Shown: piece by piece, positions 22,750 through 35,653 of the stretch
Layout of the letters: each line of letters opens with the position of its first letter
Numbering within the stretch: the first letter of the stretch is position 1
Notes under the pieces: model-generated
Seen by the model: only the letters and a program-made list of their open reading frames with translations
The model's database searches: none
Told to the model about the DNA's origin: nothing
Program-made: the position numbers and the translations under genes
Assembly (NCBI GenBank): GCA_000310025.1
Contig: FN648707.1
Coordinates: 862,325 to 926,324 of the forward strand
Origin: Ectocarpus siliculosus
Taxonomy: Eukaryota; Sar; Phaeophyceae; Ectocarpales; Ectocarpaceae
Length of the DNA stretch: 64,000 bases
Direction: 5' to 3'

Positions 22750-25700
22750 TCAAGAGCGGCGCGCGTCCTGCCAGTTGGTGGCTAATTGGAGGGGCCGCTG
22801 TTTTTGCACAGGTTGTCCCTCCCACGCGGGCACTACTTCTTGATCTTCGAATCCATCTACTGCGGGCGTTGCGGTCATTGAACTGGAGTGTCTTATCGGC
22901 GCCGCACGCGCTATCACTTTGGTAACACCCGCCGCGCGTTCGGCCCCCCTGATGACTGACTTCTTGAAGGTGCGAGGTTTGAGGTGGGGATCTTGTTGAG
23001 TGGTCGCGACGAAGCATAAGGGCCACAGTATAAGAAGAAGATCTGTGGCGGGGGAGTCAGCGGAAAGGGTGCGTGGCGGCCGAGACAACGTCGGAAACAG
23101 ATCCAATCGTTCATGAAGCATGAACGACTACGCGCTTCGTCACAAATAATCTTCGCGAGTCGCTAGAGCGGAAGGTCTGTTCTCCTAGGCACACGGGCGG
23201 GGATGCTATCATTGTAGGGCGAAGAATGTACGACAATTCCGCGACTGCACTACCTGTACCGATTCTTTTTGTCTCACTCACCCCAAAACCCGCCAATGTT
23301 ACCGAACATCTCGGCGAATTCGTACGGATTGGACTCTGTGATGATCTCCCAAGAGTCAGCCTGCTGCTTCATCTCCAGAGACAGGTGGGCGTACGGCATG
23401 GTAACGTTTGGGTTCACCTGCATAGTTGAAGCACGATTGCGGACAAATAAGAAGTGCCGGACAATTCAACAACAACAACAACAGCACCAACAACTGGCGA
23501 ACAACCCGTAACTGCATTCAGACGCACCGTATTCTTGTGAACCCCAAAGTTCGTAAATAGCGCCTTGTACGATGAAATGTCATCCTCCATGAACTTGTTC
23601 TGGTTGGTAAGCCCAATGCCCTGACACGCCGGCAACAGGAGCGCGCGAAGCCCGAACACAAACACAGAATGGGGAGCCACATTATGCCGACTTGTTGGGA
23701 AAACGGCTTCCTCTTGAAACACACATGACCATTGTCGGCTAGTCAAAAGGGTAACACTAACGCCACACCTCAAAAGGACCCAATGTGTTGCTTGATGATC
23801 TTCATGGGCAACTACTTTACATTTTCAATTCAGATGGAAACGGCGTGTTGGAAAAATAAGAATGTTGGTTCTTTGTTGGTTTGGTGTGATGGCCTCAAGG
23901 GTGAATGTAATGTGGCAACGTAAGTCGCGGCTGCTCACGTACAAGCTGAAACCCCACCAACATCGCCTAACATCAACATCTACTCCTCTCCGGACAGCAG
24001 TCCGACGAATTCTTGCTCACTAGCGTGTTGAAGATGTGGGTGTTGGAGGTGTTCGTGATGCAGCTGTAGGACAACGGAAATCCTGTTGAAATCGCTGCGG
24101 GGTCCTCGGGGTCGCTCAGGAAGCCATATACCCACTCCCTGCCGCAAGACGGGAGATGGAAAATGCATGGTGAAGCATTGTATAGAGGCGGTTACTGTAC
24201 GACTGAGCATTTATCTGATAAACCTGCCACCGTGAGGGACACAACTCCTTGTGGTTTGTCTGCAGGGGAACGAAGATGTGTATCCCGGTGATCGGTAAAC
24301 TCGCCACAGAGAATGTCACTTGTGCCAGACATAGGTTGGAGAATCCAGTGTCGGAGAAAAATTCGACGCGCACATCTTGATTGCAGCATATCGTACCTAT
24401 AGAATTGACACATGCCCAAATTTGACATTTTTTGTGTTCTTTCGCCCCAACGAATCCAATCTCGCTTTTGGCGGACGAAAATTCAAACATGCTGAGACCA
24501 TTGCCCGTACAGCAAAAAGCGAATGCTTCCGTCGCGCTTATTGGCGAGATGACGGTGGGGCGCGTCCATAAAGACGCAAAAACCTTGACGTTTCTAACTT
24601 TCTTCCGTATTCCCGGGTTTGTACATCATCCCTGTTTGACCTCATACTGCAGACGTACGATCTCACACGCTACCCACATGCTACCAGCATCCGTCGCTAC
24701 AAGCTGGGTTAGGGATGGGATGCCACCTCATTTTGCGGGTTGCATGTCATCGCCTACTGCCAATTGTAAACCGCCCGCTACACTCGTCTATCGTGCAACT
24801 ATAGAAATTGCACCCAGTCTCACGACTGCTGCCGCCTTTCCTCCTCTAATCAACTTGCGGTGTACCTTTCGTCATTCCTCCTTTTCAAAGACGATTATCA
24901 AAGAGTTAAAATCAACAGACGTGATGAATGGGTTTCAGCGTAGATGACGCGCGGGAGGAACGCCACGAAGACCGCTCGGCGAACGCAACGGCTTTCCACG
25001 CTCATACGACGATAACGCCCACAGGTTTACTTTCAAACCGATCTACCTATACGCCAAGACGGTAGTGTGATACCGGTAGCCGTCCCGCCCCACAGGGGCG
25101 GGCGGCCGCCATGCGGTCACAGCCTTGGTAAAAAAAACAACGTATCTTCACCTACCTGTGGTCAGCCCACTCGACCCCGTCAACGACGCACGTCGTAGAG
25201 TTTCCAAATTTGCCGCCGGGGTACCAGTACATCTGCTGGGTTCGAGGCATACAGGTGACACAACCGGGATAGCGGTACGAACGGTGGCTCCGAGAATGTT
25301 TGCCAACTCATGTGGTCTGAGAGAGCCGCTGGCGACCATATCCACATGTGCCAGAGCGATACACTATTGCTTCCATGCATCAGCCAGTATAGCCGTCAGC
25401 CCCACGCGCTCATGTGTTTGAGCTGTTGAGACAATCGGGAGATGTTGAAAGGTTTTCCCAACGGCAACTCCATGCCCCTCGGTGGGTGCTGTATTCGCCC
25501 CAGCAGACAGATAGATGTGTGTCACTACAACGTATGGGGTGGTGAAACTCCTTTATGTGTGTGGAACCCAACGTTTGGGTCTAGGCTTGGAGATACGTTG
25601 TTCAAGAGTCGTTCATGTCGGGAACCACCACGCACTCTGGGCGGCAAATCCCCTCGGTAGTGTGGCGGGCATATGCATACACATTCAACAATATAAAGAA

Positions 25701-27689
25701 AACGTGTGCGTTCGAAACGATAAATAGGACACGTCCATAGGGACATGGGCGTACCGTGGCTGAAAGAGGTCTTGCTGTGGGCGCGCGGCGGGCAAAAACC
25801 GAACAACTCAACAAAATTTGGGAAACACGACATGCACGCTAGTGTTTCGTGGACCACAAGAGTCGTGGTTCGGCGCTTCAAGTAGCTCACATCCAAATGG
25901 ACGTAGTCCAGGTACTCGTGGGGATCCCGTTCTTGTCCAACGAAGGTAGTCGCAGCCGACGTCTTGAAAATCACGCACTGGCCTCTCCCCTATACACCAC
26001 AACAATGAAGCCATCGGATCCAGAAGAACGGTAGTGTTAGATAATTAGACCCTCAAACGTCTCGCTATTATAGATGGTGTAAAGGCAAAATGCATCATGA
26101 CTCCTTGAAGCTCGCCTCTGCGGGCTGCAGTATGACGACGTACGGCGGAGACCGGCTAACACCAGGTACTTTCGGCAAGGTTGGATTGGATCCGCTTTTT
26201 TTTTCGCGGTTGGTGATCCTACGCTCGCACGAAACAAGCACATAGAAGCGCCCGAAAGGGCCTGCAACAAGGCGACGCATCACGGTCGAGAACAAACCAC
26301 AACGTTGCGAGCTTGAATTCTCAGGACAACGGTACCATTTTCGGGCAGTCCTTGGGTGTTTGAGCGACTACGGTGAACCTGGCAATTGAGGAGGAAACGG
26401 TGGCCTATATCCTCCCAAAAATGTTTTGGTACGGTAACGCGGGTAGTCTCTCGTACGTCATCCGATCTACATGTGTCTGTCGAAGAAAAAACTGCAGATA
26501 CCGAGACCGACTGGTTCCAAACTCGATGGCTCGTTCAGCAACAAGGACGGCGTTAACTCTGAACGATGTTGTTCCGTCGACGAGACATCTTCGACACTGA
26601 CACTCTTCCTGCTGTGAAGATATCGGCTATGGAATCGGCGCACAGGGCGCATCTTTCGACGTGGAACTAGACACATCACCCACCTGTACGCCCGACCTGG
26701 GTGTGGGCTTATGGCTATTTAATGTGCACGGAAACGCCACCGTACATTCAAAGGTTAACACCGCAAGTCTTCATGTGAAACCGTGCCCCAAACCGGAGCA
26801 AGAAACACGATATGATGAAGGAAGGAAAGAACATTTCGAGGCTCACATCCTCCACGTAGTTTCCCTCGCTGTCATAATCGGTGTTTTCGGGGATAGCTTC
26901 GATTTGTAGTTCCTCGGTCGTTGTTTCTTGTAGCTGGTCCAATTTGACTCTGGGGTAGAACACCGCGTCCGGTACGCCCCCCTCGGTCATCCACGCAGAA
27001 TCCACGCACCCTTCCTCGAGTTCCCACTCGTCGCAGCCATAGTTCACGAACAGGCAAATCCAGAGGTCGGGGAACTTGTATACCTCGTTCTGAAAATACA
27101 GCGAGGTACAGGAAATACCAACAACGAACTTGGGTCAGTCGGGTTTTCCTTAGCATGACTTCTGCTCGTCAGCGGGCGAGCATCGAACACCGTGCACAAG
27201 CCTGGGCAGTCGGCGGCGTCAAGTTTGATCTCACGATGCAACGGTAAATATAGAGTAATTTATCTCCTCGGAGTTACTATGCGCGCCCTCATAACTAAGC
27301 ACCTACATCTATTTTCCCCTCCCACCAAAGAATGCGCCAGCGGCATCAATCACCAACCACGAAGGTGATGCCCCTTCGTCTTTGGAACCAATCTTAAATT
27401 GATTCCCAGCATCCATGTTTCGCCAGCTAGCTTACCGGAAACAAGATCTGAAAATGTAGGTGAAGCAAAGGTAGCAACAAAGCGGCGTTCCTGCATAGGG
27501 ACGGCACCACGTAGGCGATAGCTTCCGACATGGAAGCCAGTCCAGGTTGAACGGTTGGGACACACGCCTCACCGTCAATACGAAAGACGTGTCGGGCGCC
27601 TTCGCCTTCTCCGCTGCTTTGTAGCATAGCCAGCCGGAATCTGGGAAGCAACGGACACAGACGAACTCATCGTGATGTGATTCCATCAA
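22750..27689 (-). CDS. Unrecognised multi-exon membrane protein gene
   Basis: A chain of minus-strand exons is supported by GT-AG sites and mostly by phase: 27573-27689 (start uncertain), 27436-27490, 27119-27229, 26847-27089, about 26440-26611, 26170-26261, 25891-25962, 24021-24138, 23528-23712, 23282-23417 and 22750-23042 (stop). Recognisable stretches: FPDLWICLFVNYGCDEWE followed by an acidic region (exon 26847-27089), Cys-rich EECQCRRCLVDG, GRFYVLVSCERR, and near the C terminus EFAEMFGNIGGFW joined in phase to a hydrophobic segment DLLLILWPLCFV, then a basic/polar tail. This suggests an extracellular or lumenal Cys-containing part and a C-terminal membrane segment. The FPDLWIC and GNIGGFW words loosely recall the extracellular start and pre-TM2 of two-TM channels (DEG/ENaC-like), which is only a hint. 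Some junctions between 24.1 and 25.9 kb are unresolved. Confidence 0.45.
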
Positions 27690-29900
27690 GAAGCTGCACT
27701 ACAGAATGATCAGACCAGTAAAACAGGTGGTAAAATTAAACCACGAGGAAATTCACTTGGTTACCCGGGGTTCGCGTGCGAAATCCTTTTGCTCAAATGA
27801 CCTTGTCGTGGGGGAGGAAAATTATATCAAGGATCGAGGAATATTCTTCAACCAATATTTCACAGCAAAATACACGACGGGATTTGAACGTCATGATGGT
27901 CGGTGTCTTGGGCATCACTAATCGAGACCTCGAGAATCGTTCAAAGTATTGTAGAGCATGGGATCTGCGTGGTGTTTATTCTGTTGCGATCTATTCTCTG
28001 GAGTCCTCCGGCAAGGGTTTCTACTCTCGACGCGTTAGATCTAAGCTCGGAGGTCGATTGACCGTTAGCAACCGTGATTTTATGTTCATCTTTGGTGTGC
28101 TACGGTATGCGGTTTCGGCTCTCCCGAGTCAATTGTGTCGATGCGCTCACATGCGAAGATGGCGACCACCGACACAGTCCAAACCACCACCGCCCGACGC
28201 CTGTGCGGTTCAAGCACCTCGCTCGGCTTCCTGCGACCAGAGTGAAAAACACAAACGATGTACCAGCTCATCAGTGGCAGAAGGGAAGTCGTGCGGGACA
28301 CAGGCAGTGGTGTGCCCGCCCAGCTTGAGTCGTTTCCGCGGCGGGCGCCGTCTGTATATGGTAAACGGTGATGACCTTGCCCGCGAACTGCGAACATCGC
28401 CCGGAAGACTCAACACCGTTAAAAAATCGGTAACTGATGCAACCGGACAAAGGGAGTGGCACGCATTGCGCCCGTACGTTCCCGGGGGCTACCCTTGGTA
28501 TTTATCAAGACACAGACAGGTCGGTGGCTCGAGGTGGCCACGCAGCTAGGTGGGGCAGTCAACGTCACCACTGGAGACTGTCTTTCCTTTTCGTCCAGGA
28601 GGGCCGTTGGAATTACATACTTTTCGAGCAGTGGCCAAAACCGGGTGCACCCGATCCGAATATGCCCATTATCGAGTGCACTTATTTCTCGCAGCTCGCA
28701 GCGCCCTCCTGGCGCCATATGATTGGCCGACGCCCGCCCCTACCCGACCCTGACCCTATTCCCGCCGAGTGCACGCAACCTTGGCTACTCGCCCCCCGGA
28801 GGGGTACCCAGTTTTACTCTCTCCCCTTACCCGAAAATGGCTGGGTTCTTCGGCCAACAGCCCAATAGCAGACCACGCTCAAGAACACACGTCAGCAACG
28901 TCGGGGATATCTATGAGTGAGTTTTGTGTGGACTGCGCAGCCCTACGCTGCAGTAGGTAACCTGGATACCCCCTGTATTTCCGCGGTCAGAAGCACAGCA
29001 GTATGGCGTAGGAGCAGATGCATGTTGGGTTGTGAAATACATGAAACAGTAGTAGTATGCATGTGGGGTAGCAGGAAAGAGATGTCGGGGATATCTCTTT
29101 TGTATGCTAAAATGCGCAGCTAGCCGTAGGTATGAGCAGTGCTAGGGACCCCGCCGCCCTCACTGGGGGCGGCGGGGCCCAAATCGCAAGTTGAAGGTGG
29201 ACAGGGTGTGAATAGAACGTGGAAGGAAGAACATGGGGCGATTTTGAAAAAGTGAAAAGTGTGCATCAATGGAGGGAAAAAGTAGATGCTATTTGGACGT
29301 AAAGATGTCCGAATATGAGTGTGTGTGGATGGGACCGGGCAAGATGTCATAATGAAGCGCTTCATGACTTGTTGTGTATCTGCACATTTGCTCATTATTG
29401 CTGCGGTGTGCCTTCACCACCGATTTACGTAGATGAGAACACCACACACGTGCATGGACAGAGTGTTTTGTTGCCACAATAGAGGGGATCTCAACAAACG
29501 ACTTGTCGCGGTTTGGAAACTGGAAAATACTCGGCCGCCGTAACAGCAGGTAGGTGTGGTATTCAACCAAACAGCCAGCGACTCAAAAAACCCCTTCGTC
29601 TTTCTCTTCCCGATGTTGTCGCCGAAGAAAATATGTCCTATGATATTATCTAATGGTGTTCGAAGTGTCGACGAATATGCCAAGACACGTTCGCCAGTAG
29701 TCGCGCGAGGCGATAACAGGGCTTCAACGAAGAAGTAGCATTTGTTTCAACGCTTCATAGATGTCCGTCCATAGTACCACGACCGTTCGTTGGAAATTTC
29801 ATCGCATTTCGAAATCTCCATATCTTATGAGTCATTTCGCGCGTATATTCGGCACGGCAGGTAGTTAGGGTCTCCCACACTTTCTGCAGTTTCCCCAAAC
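27690..29900. other. Gene-poor stretch upstream of the minus-strand membrane gene
   Basis: Several open frames of 60-260 codons overlap on both strands (for example 27,776-28,549 +), but none shows splice-supported continuity or a known motif. A segment near 29,440-29,520 resembles intron sequence of the WSC array (word AATAGAGGGGA), indicating a dispersed repeat. Nothing else was recognised. Confidence 0.35.
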
Positions 29901-29904
29901 GACC

Positions 29905-30252
29905 CATGGGTAGCCCGTGGGCAGCTCACGGGCGTCCCATGGGCAACCTACGGGAAGCCCATGGGCGACCAATGAGAGCCCCTTCAACCGAACCAGAGTA
30001 CTCTAAACAATATCTTAGCTGTTTTGGAACGGGCACAACAGCGGCAAATAACCCTAGCGCTAACCCTACCCTAACCCCAAGCCCACACGATACGTGCTAG
30101 GTTGGCGCTGGTAGCTAAGTTCTAGGTTGGTGTGAAGGTTGCAAAGTTCTAGGTTGATATGCCGGTGGCAAAGCTAGGTTGAAGTACCCACGGTCGGCAT
30201 TTCATGGGTCGCCCATGGGCGGCCCATGGGTGTCCCACAGGCGTCCCATGGG
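29905..30252. repeat. CCCATGGGC repeats around a second telomere-like block
   Basis: Degenerate palindromic CCCATGGGC units lie at about 29,905-29,975 and again at 30,205-30,252. Between them are CTAACCCTACCCTAACCCC (about 30,058-30,080) and a TAGGTTGG minisatellite (to about 30,180). The inner part has the same order as 5,199-5,430. Confidence 0.7.
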
Positions 30253-30301
30253 CGGTTTAGCAAAACTGTCAGTAGTGTGGGAGACTGGGTAGTTATGATT
30301 A

Positions 30302-31608
30302 CAGGGGGCCTCGGTTTAGCGACCCCCTGTTTAGCGACATGCCCTGTTCAGCGACCCCAAAATCTCGTGACACCGCTACACCTCGGTTTAGCGACCATGT
30401 GGTCGCTAAACCGGTCGACCCCTCAATAGCGACTTATTGGGCTTATTCAGCGGGCAACAGCGACCATTGGTTCCAATTTTGCGGAGACTCCGCGTTCCCA
30501 AAGACATAACACCGCGGGACACGTACACAAACGCAACATGCCGTGCGCCGATGGAGAGCTGTGTCAACAGCCGGATGTGGAACTGTGGGCACCCCAGGGA
30601 CATGTTTTGCCATGGTGGTTACGGTGGACGCCAGCACCGGATGTGTATCCAAGAACATACAGGCTTCCCGACCCCGTCTCGAATCCACCCAAACGCAAAG
30701 AGGCAGAGGGTGGCGTTCTTGGAGAAGGAAGAGATCGTCGATGCTTTGCAGACGCAAACGGCGTGCTCATCGAGAAACTAGATATACGTACTTGGAGGAG
30801 ACCAACCCTTCCGACGAGATAGAGCTAGATAGGGCGGGAGAAGTTGGCAGTGCGGGGGGTGGCAAAGTGATGGCACCGCCGCCGCCCTACTCGGAGCTTT
30901 CGTGGCATTTTGGATCGCTAGAAGAGTGCGCGGAGTCGTGTTGGTTAAGCGAGAGGTAGCGCACCATCTTCGCGAGGCAAAGATGCTGTTCATCGAAGCG
31001 CGCTCCGCGAAACCAGCGCGACGTACGGACACCAGAGAAGTGTTTAGTTAAACATGATCGGTACATGCGACAGGAACATAATGACAACGCGAGGTTCTTT
31101 GCCGCTTGGGCATTCACGAACTTTCTCCGTGCCATGACTTTTCTCCTTTCCCGCCTTTGTTTTTACATAATTCGCAGATCGGACTTCTACGTGTTTAAAA
31201 TGTTTTGGTCAACATCATGTAGGGACAAATGCTTCAGCACGCGGGAAATAAAGAGACACAGGGCACCCCCTGCGGTGCACTTGTTGTTGAGACATTTCCT
31301 AAAAGCTTCGGAGGGTACAACAAGCTTGCCGGTTGGTTGGAATGCATCCCGTATAGGAACAACTCCCGGGTTGTCTACCAAAAGTGCTGGTTCGTCCCTC
31401 TACCTTCGTGGGACTGCTGCAATACGACGCATACATGGCCCGATCAAGAAGATTTCTGCGACACGGCCTTTCGTCCCACGAAATGGCGTTTTTGCCCGTT
31501 TAGCGACCGCTAGTCGATTTTGAGGCTCCGAGTTTAGCGACATGCCCTATATAGCGAGCATATTTCATCGTGACACTAGGGGCCGCTAAACCGGGGCCCC
31601 CACTACTG
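30302..31608. mobile_element. pogo/Tigger-like DNA transposon, non-autonomous or decayed
   Basis: The left end is CAGGGGGCCTCGGTTTAGCG and the right end, inverted, is CAGTAGTGGGGGCCCCGGTT. Both are flanked by TA, and sub-terminal repeats of GTTTAGCGAC lie at both sides. CAG ends with a TA target are typical of the pogo branch of Tc1/mariner. The 1.3 kb interior has no intact transposase. A short peptide (KRQRVAFLEKEEIVDAL, about 30,700) resembles the N-terminal helix-turn-helix of CENP-B/pogo proteins. Confidence 0.7.
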
Positions 31609-31789
31609 TATGAGAACTTGATGATATGACGTTTATTATTTGTTTCGATATCCCGAATGTTGTTAATCTAGACGAATCTTCTACTTCGAGGTAGATGTTG
31701 CTCATCGTTGCTGCTGTTACACACGCGTTTCCCATCTATGGCAAAGAAATTGATGACACCCCGTTGAAATACTGAAAATGTTATGGACT

Positions 31790-32345
31790 ACATGCAAGCA
31801 GAATAAGTCGGGCTACGAAGACGACAGCGAGAATAGCGGTGCCAGACAGGCAGCTTTCAAGGACCTTTGCGATAGCTACAACAAGGTCGCAGACGAAGTC
31901 ATCCGCGTCACCGTGAAGTAGCTGATGGACAGTCAGGTGGAACCTGAACAGAACCTCAACCAGAAACACCTACCCCGCTCAAAAGCACAGAAGATGGGAG
32001 AAGCTATCTCAGATCGATAGTTCAAGGACATTTGCACCCAAGGGTTCACGGAGGACTGTATAAGGACATCAAGACGACGGTGTGCCGGGATCCAAAGTTC
32101 GACATTTCCCAGATCCAGTCCACGATGCGGTACATGTTACTCGACGCACAGTCATGGAACAGAACGCGGATCGCCGGCCGCGGCATAGCAATGGTCGCGG
32201 CAACGTCCAGCGAAAACAAGGTGGGGATCACCTGCCACCTATGCCAAAGGATTGTGGCAAAAAACGAATACAAAATGTCTTGAGATATTCTGATAATTCG
32301 ACAGGATATGGGAGTTGTTACTCTCTCCGCAGTGGGTACATGTAG
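31790..32345 (+). mobile_element. Ty1/copia gag fossil fragment
   Basis: Plus-strand frames show words of the copia gag region: FKDLCDSYNKVADEVIRV, then RDPKFDISQIQSTMRYM, RIAGRGIAMVAATSS and a worn zinc-knuckle region. Only gag is seen, with no pol part or LTRs nearby. It is broken in several places and looks old. Confidence 0.6.
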
Positions 32346-34556
32346 TACATCGATAGACAAAGTGCACACACTCGTAGCATGTATACGTGGGCTGTATGAC
32401 ATGCACGGATATTATTGATGAAGGAAGAGGATCAAAGGCGGGGAGATGAATTGGAACAACCCTCATTCATCGACGCCAAGGCGGTCAATGATTTCTCATT
32501 GAACATTATTACCAGAAAACCTTTCGAGTCATTGGTATTCCTTTGGCAAAGTGTTCCCTTCATCGAAGGTCGGGCACTAATACTATTGTTTGATTATTTT
32601 GCAACTGCCTACACACCAGCCTACGGATATAGCTTGCTACCACAACTGTCTGCAACCGCATATCCCCGAGAAGCAACACTCCGCACTCAATTCCGACGCT
32701 TCCGACGGCGGGCGGAGATGGACCTGCCACCGGCGGAAAATTGCTCGTTTGAAGGTGGATCTCTCTGCTGCAGGTACTCACTCACTCTTGATTCCATCAT
32801 TTTCACCGCCCGCCTGACCTTCTCTCTCCGAAACGAGAAACGAGAGAATTCCGCCATAATCTCTCCGAAGTGCTCACATGCACACTGTAGAAAATACACA
32901 CCGTAGAGGTATGGTACAAATCAAAGATATTTCGCCGATGGTCTGCGCACGAACCACCACAAACAGCACAGCCCGACCCCGAACCACTCCCTATCTGGCC
33001 TGAGGCCGTGGTACTCTTAGAGTAGAGGCCGTGGTATCGAAAGCTGGCCACGGACGAACGCGGATGCGCCACCTTAATTTATTCATGGTCTGCCCACACC
33101 CCCCACGGTGCGCGTGTTGTTTTCGACTCTGCCAGTGGATTTTTTCATGCAGGCAATATGCTACCTTTGTCTTCCTCTTGATGGTACACTTCTGTGGTAG
33201 TGTACACAACTTCTGGACGCACCAGCCGGTTTCGCATACAGACTATGGCCACAGCACGAGGTTGGTTCAGGTCGCCTCTGTTAATCAAAGAGTGGTGACC
33301 TCGCGTTTCGATGCCCCCGTCCAAAATTCGGTCTCTAGTCTACAGCAAGAAATGACACCGGTCGGTGAAATCCGAAAGTTTAACTATACAGCTGCCTTTT
33401 AGGTACACCTATGCTTACGAACAGTATCTTTGGTGGAAGGACATTCAAGTGGGATAACCGCCGGCGAAACCGCCGGGGTCCGCAAAACCGCTGCCCGAAG
33501 GAGGAACTCTCTGTTCTGTCCAAAGGGCCAGTACACGCTCTGATCGGCACGCTTTCGTGGAAACTGCCGTACCAGCGATGGCTAGGTGAGAGGTCCATGA
33601 GGCCTTGATTATACGAATACCAGAAGTATGCCTGCTGGGAATCACTTCTGCGCATACCCTCTGAAAGGCGCGCACCATACGCCCGCCCGCAGCCAAAAAC
33701 CGTGCAGCAATAAATTACAGCGAGCCTGATGGTATGCATACCCAAGACATGGACGGACGGACACTCACCACATTCTCGCCCCTCGATCGAGAGAAGGTTA
33801 GTTTTATAGGCGGCGGTTGCTTCCTTCCCGGTGCCCCGCTGGGAGCAGTGTGTGGAGAAATGACGGATGGTGTGTGTGCTGTGGTGGTCGTCTGCCGTAT
33901 TCTGCTGTAGCAGGAGCGTGTGAAAAAAAAAAAAAAAACTGGACACAGGGGCGTCGGGGCGTCGGTTAACCCACAAGGAAGGATGCTCAAGGATGCACAA
34001 GGAACATGCGGTACGATATTCATGAGGCGAACTGAATACATGGCCCACCATGATTCAATAGAAAAACGCACGGCCTTCCTGACTGACTCCGCGCAGGTGA
34101 TTGCCTTCCCATGCCCCCTAATTCTCCCTTCTCCTCTTCGTCCTCTGTACCTCCCTGCAGCTATTTTTCTGAGGCTGTTTTTCGGAGCTTTCGAAAAACA
34201 TGCACTCACTCTAGGTACACTATGTACCCTAGGCCCAGAGGCCAAGCTTTTTTTCTCCGCAATTCCTTCGGCCAAACGTGAAAATTGTACGTACACGTAA
34301 ATGGTGATTTGGTCTCTACAGCTAGTCGTATTTTCTACATGTAGACAGCACGACACGGTACAAAATCGGGAATAACGACCACCTTTTGTCTATAGACTGC
34401 TAACAACCTGCGTAGAGAGGTTGATTTTCACGTTGCAGTGATTCCCGATCACGTCGTAACCGGAAAGATCTCGGAAAATGGGTAAATAATGCGAAAAGTC
34501 GGAAGTTGAAAACAAGCCGGAACACAGGTTCGTGTTGTGTGGAAGTCCCGCCATTT
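32346..34556. other. Gene-free stretch with chance open frames
   Basis: It contains a 164-codon frame at 32,415-32,906 (+) and overlapping frames above 200 codons at 33,380-34,356 (-), the latter running through a 16-A tract (about 33,923-33,938) read as poly-Phe. None has a known motif or convincing splice context, so I do not call a gene. Confidence 0.4.
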
Positions 34557-34559
34557 TTT

Positions 34560-34950
34560 CAAGGCCTCGTGTAGACAACTCTCGGTGGCATTGCTGAGAC
34601 TGCCATGAATGTTGGCAAGCTATGTAATAATGTTGCTGCGGCGCTGCTGTTGCAAAGGGGATGGATGCCTGCAGGTGTTCGGTGTTCTGAAAGCCCTACT
34701 GTATGCGAAGGCGTGGACAGTGCTCGTCTCCAGGCAAGAGATGGCGTGCTGCCATGTGTATGTTCTCTCGTTGCATCGTGCTGAAAACGTTTCCCCGTAG
34801 TTTCCATTGGTGTAGTATATGTGTACTGTACATGCGAGGAATGTTCTCAGAAAATGTGTGTGTCAAGAGAGGGAGAGAGTGAAAGACTCTCCCCCTCCGG
34901 TGGAGTATACCAGCCTTATTTTCCCCACACCGTTTATGTCCTGTTGTGTC
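34560..34950 (+). pseudogene. Decayed copy of exon 1 of the NTR-WSC gene
   Basis: The sequence follows 3,318-3,494 closely: the upstream 'aaggcctcgt.tagacaa' block, the start ATGAATGTTGGCAAGCT, GGATGGATGCCTGCAG and the end GTGCTCGTCTCCAGG. It then continues with intron 1 words (GGTGGAGTATACCAGCC.., CCCCACACCGTTTATGTC). The signal-peptide frame is interrupted and the coding part is shorter; the donor GT is changed to GC (CAG|GCAAGAG). No later exon of the gene follows. Confidence 0.7.
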
Positions 34951-35055
34951 GATTGGTCTTTAGGGTACGAGCATTCATCCACGGCTTTGGTAGAGTTTTC
35001 TGGCCCGCTGAGGTGTCTCTTGGGTGCTTTCACTGATTGCAGGATATTTTTGCGA

Positions 35056-35179
35056 CCTTGTACATATGGGTTGTCGATGACGGCGATCCTGCTCCCTGCT
35101 GGTACTGTCGTTTGTTGCCTTGTACATATGGGTTGTCGATGACGGCGATTCTGCTCCCTGCTGGTACTGTCGTTTCTTG
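35056..35179. repeat. 62 bp tandem duplication
   Basis: Two adjacent copies of a unit starting CCTTGTACATATGGGTTGTC differ at only a couple of bases. Confidence 0.9.
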
Positions 35180-35653
35180 CCATTTTGTGGATCAATTATT
35201 GCGGCCGTCGGCTGAATTTTCAGTGTCAGGACTACGGAAGCACATCCACGACTGCGCCAATGCCGTAACGAACCTTGCGGCCGTGAAATACTCTAGGTTG
35301 TGCGTGCAAAAACATTTCAGACCAACAAATGTCGATACCACTCAACCTTCCCGAAAGGAACGTACGTGTGAACAGCAATCCTTTAAGGGGTGGGAAAGGG
35401 AATCGAACAACCGGTACTCGCTTCATCTACAATAAATTTAACATTGATCTTCATTGCCCCCCCAGACTAGTCTAGTCCTCGAATGTTGCTCCTGCCCCGA
35501 CCTAACCATTCCACACGATGACATATTGTTGGAGCTTCTCCGTAGGGAAAACCCAGCACCAAAGATCAGATGTGATCCACCACAAACGTGAGCAAGGATT
35601 CTCTCGGCGACGGGTCGTGCATATTTGGAAAGAACTACATAATCCTCTGGGTA

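Noticed and set aside
27860-27930. tRNA-like 'gggatttgaacgtc' word
   Set aside because: It has a B-box-like match on the minus strand, but no A-box at the right distance and no cloverleaf pairing.
20910-28900. Suspected integrated phaeovirus remnant
   Set aside because: Lower GC and many unfamiliar frames suggested it at first, but the readable peptides are joined by spliceosomal introns in phase. A host gene explains them better, and no viral hallmark gene was seen.
33380-34356. Two overlapping minus-strand frames of more than 200 codons
   Set aside because: One runs through a 16-A tract as poly-Phe. Neither has a motif, splice support or homologue I recognise.
35380-35425. tRNA-like 'gggaatcgaac' word
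   Set aside because: A B-box-like match only, with no A-box or paired stems nearby.
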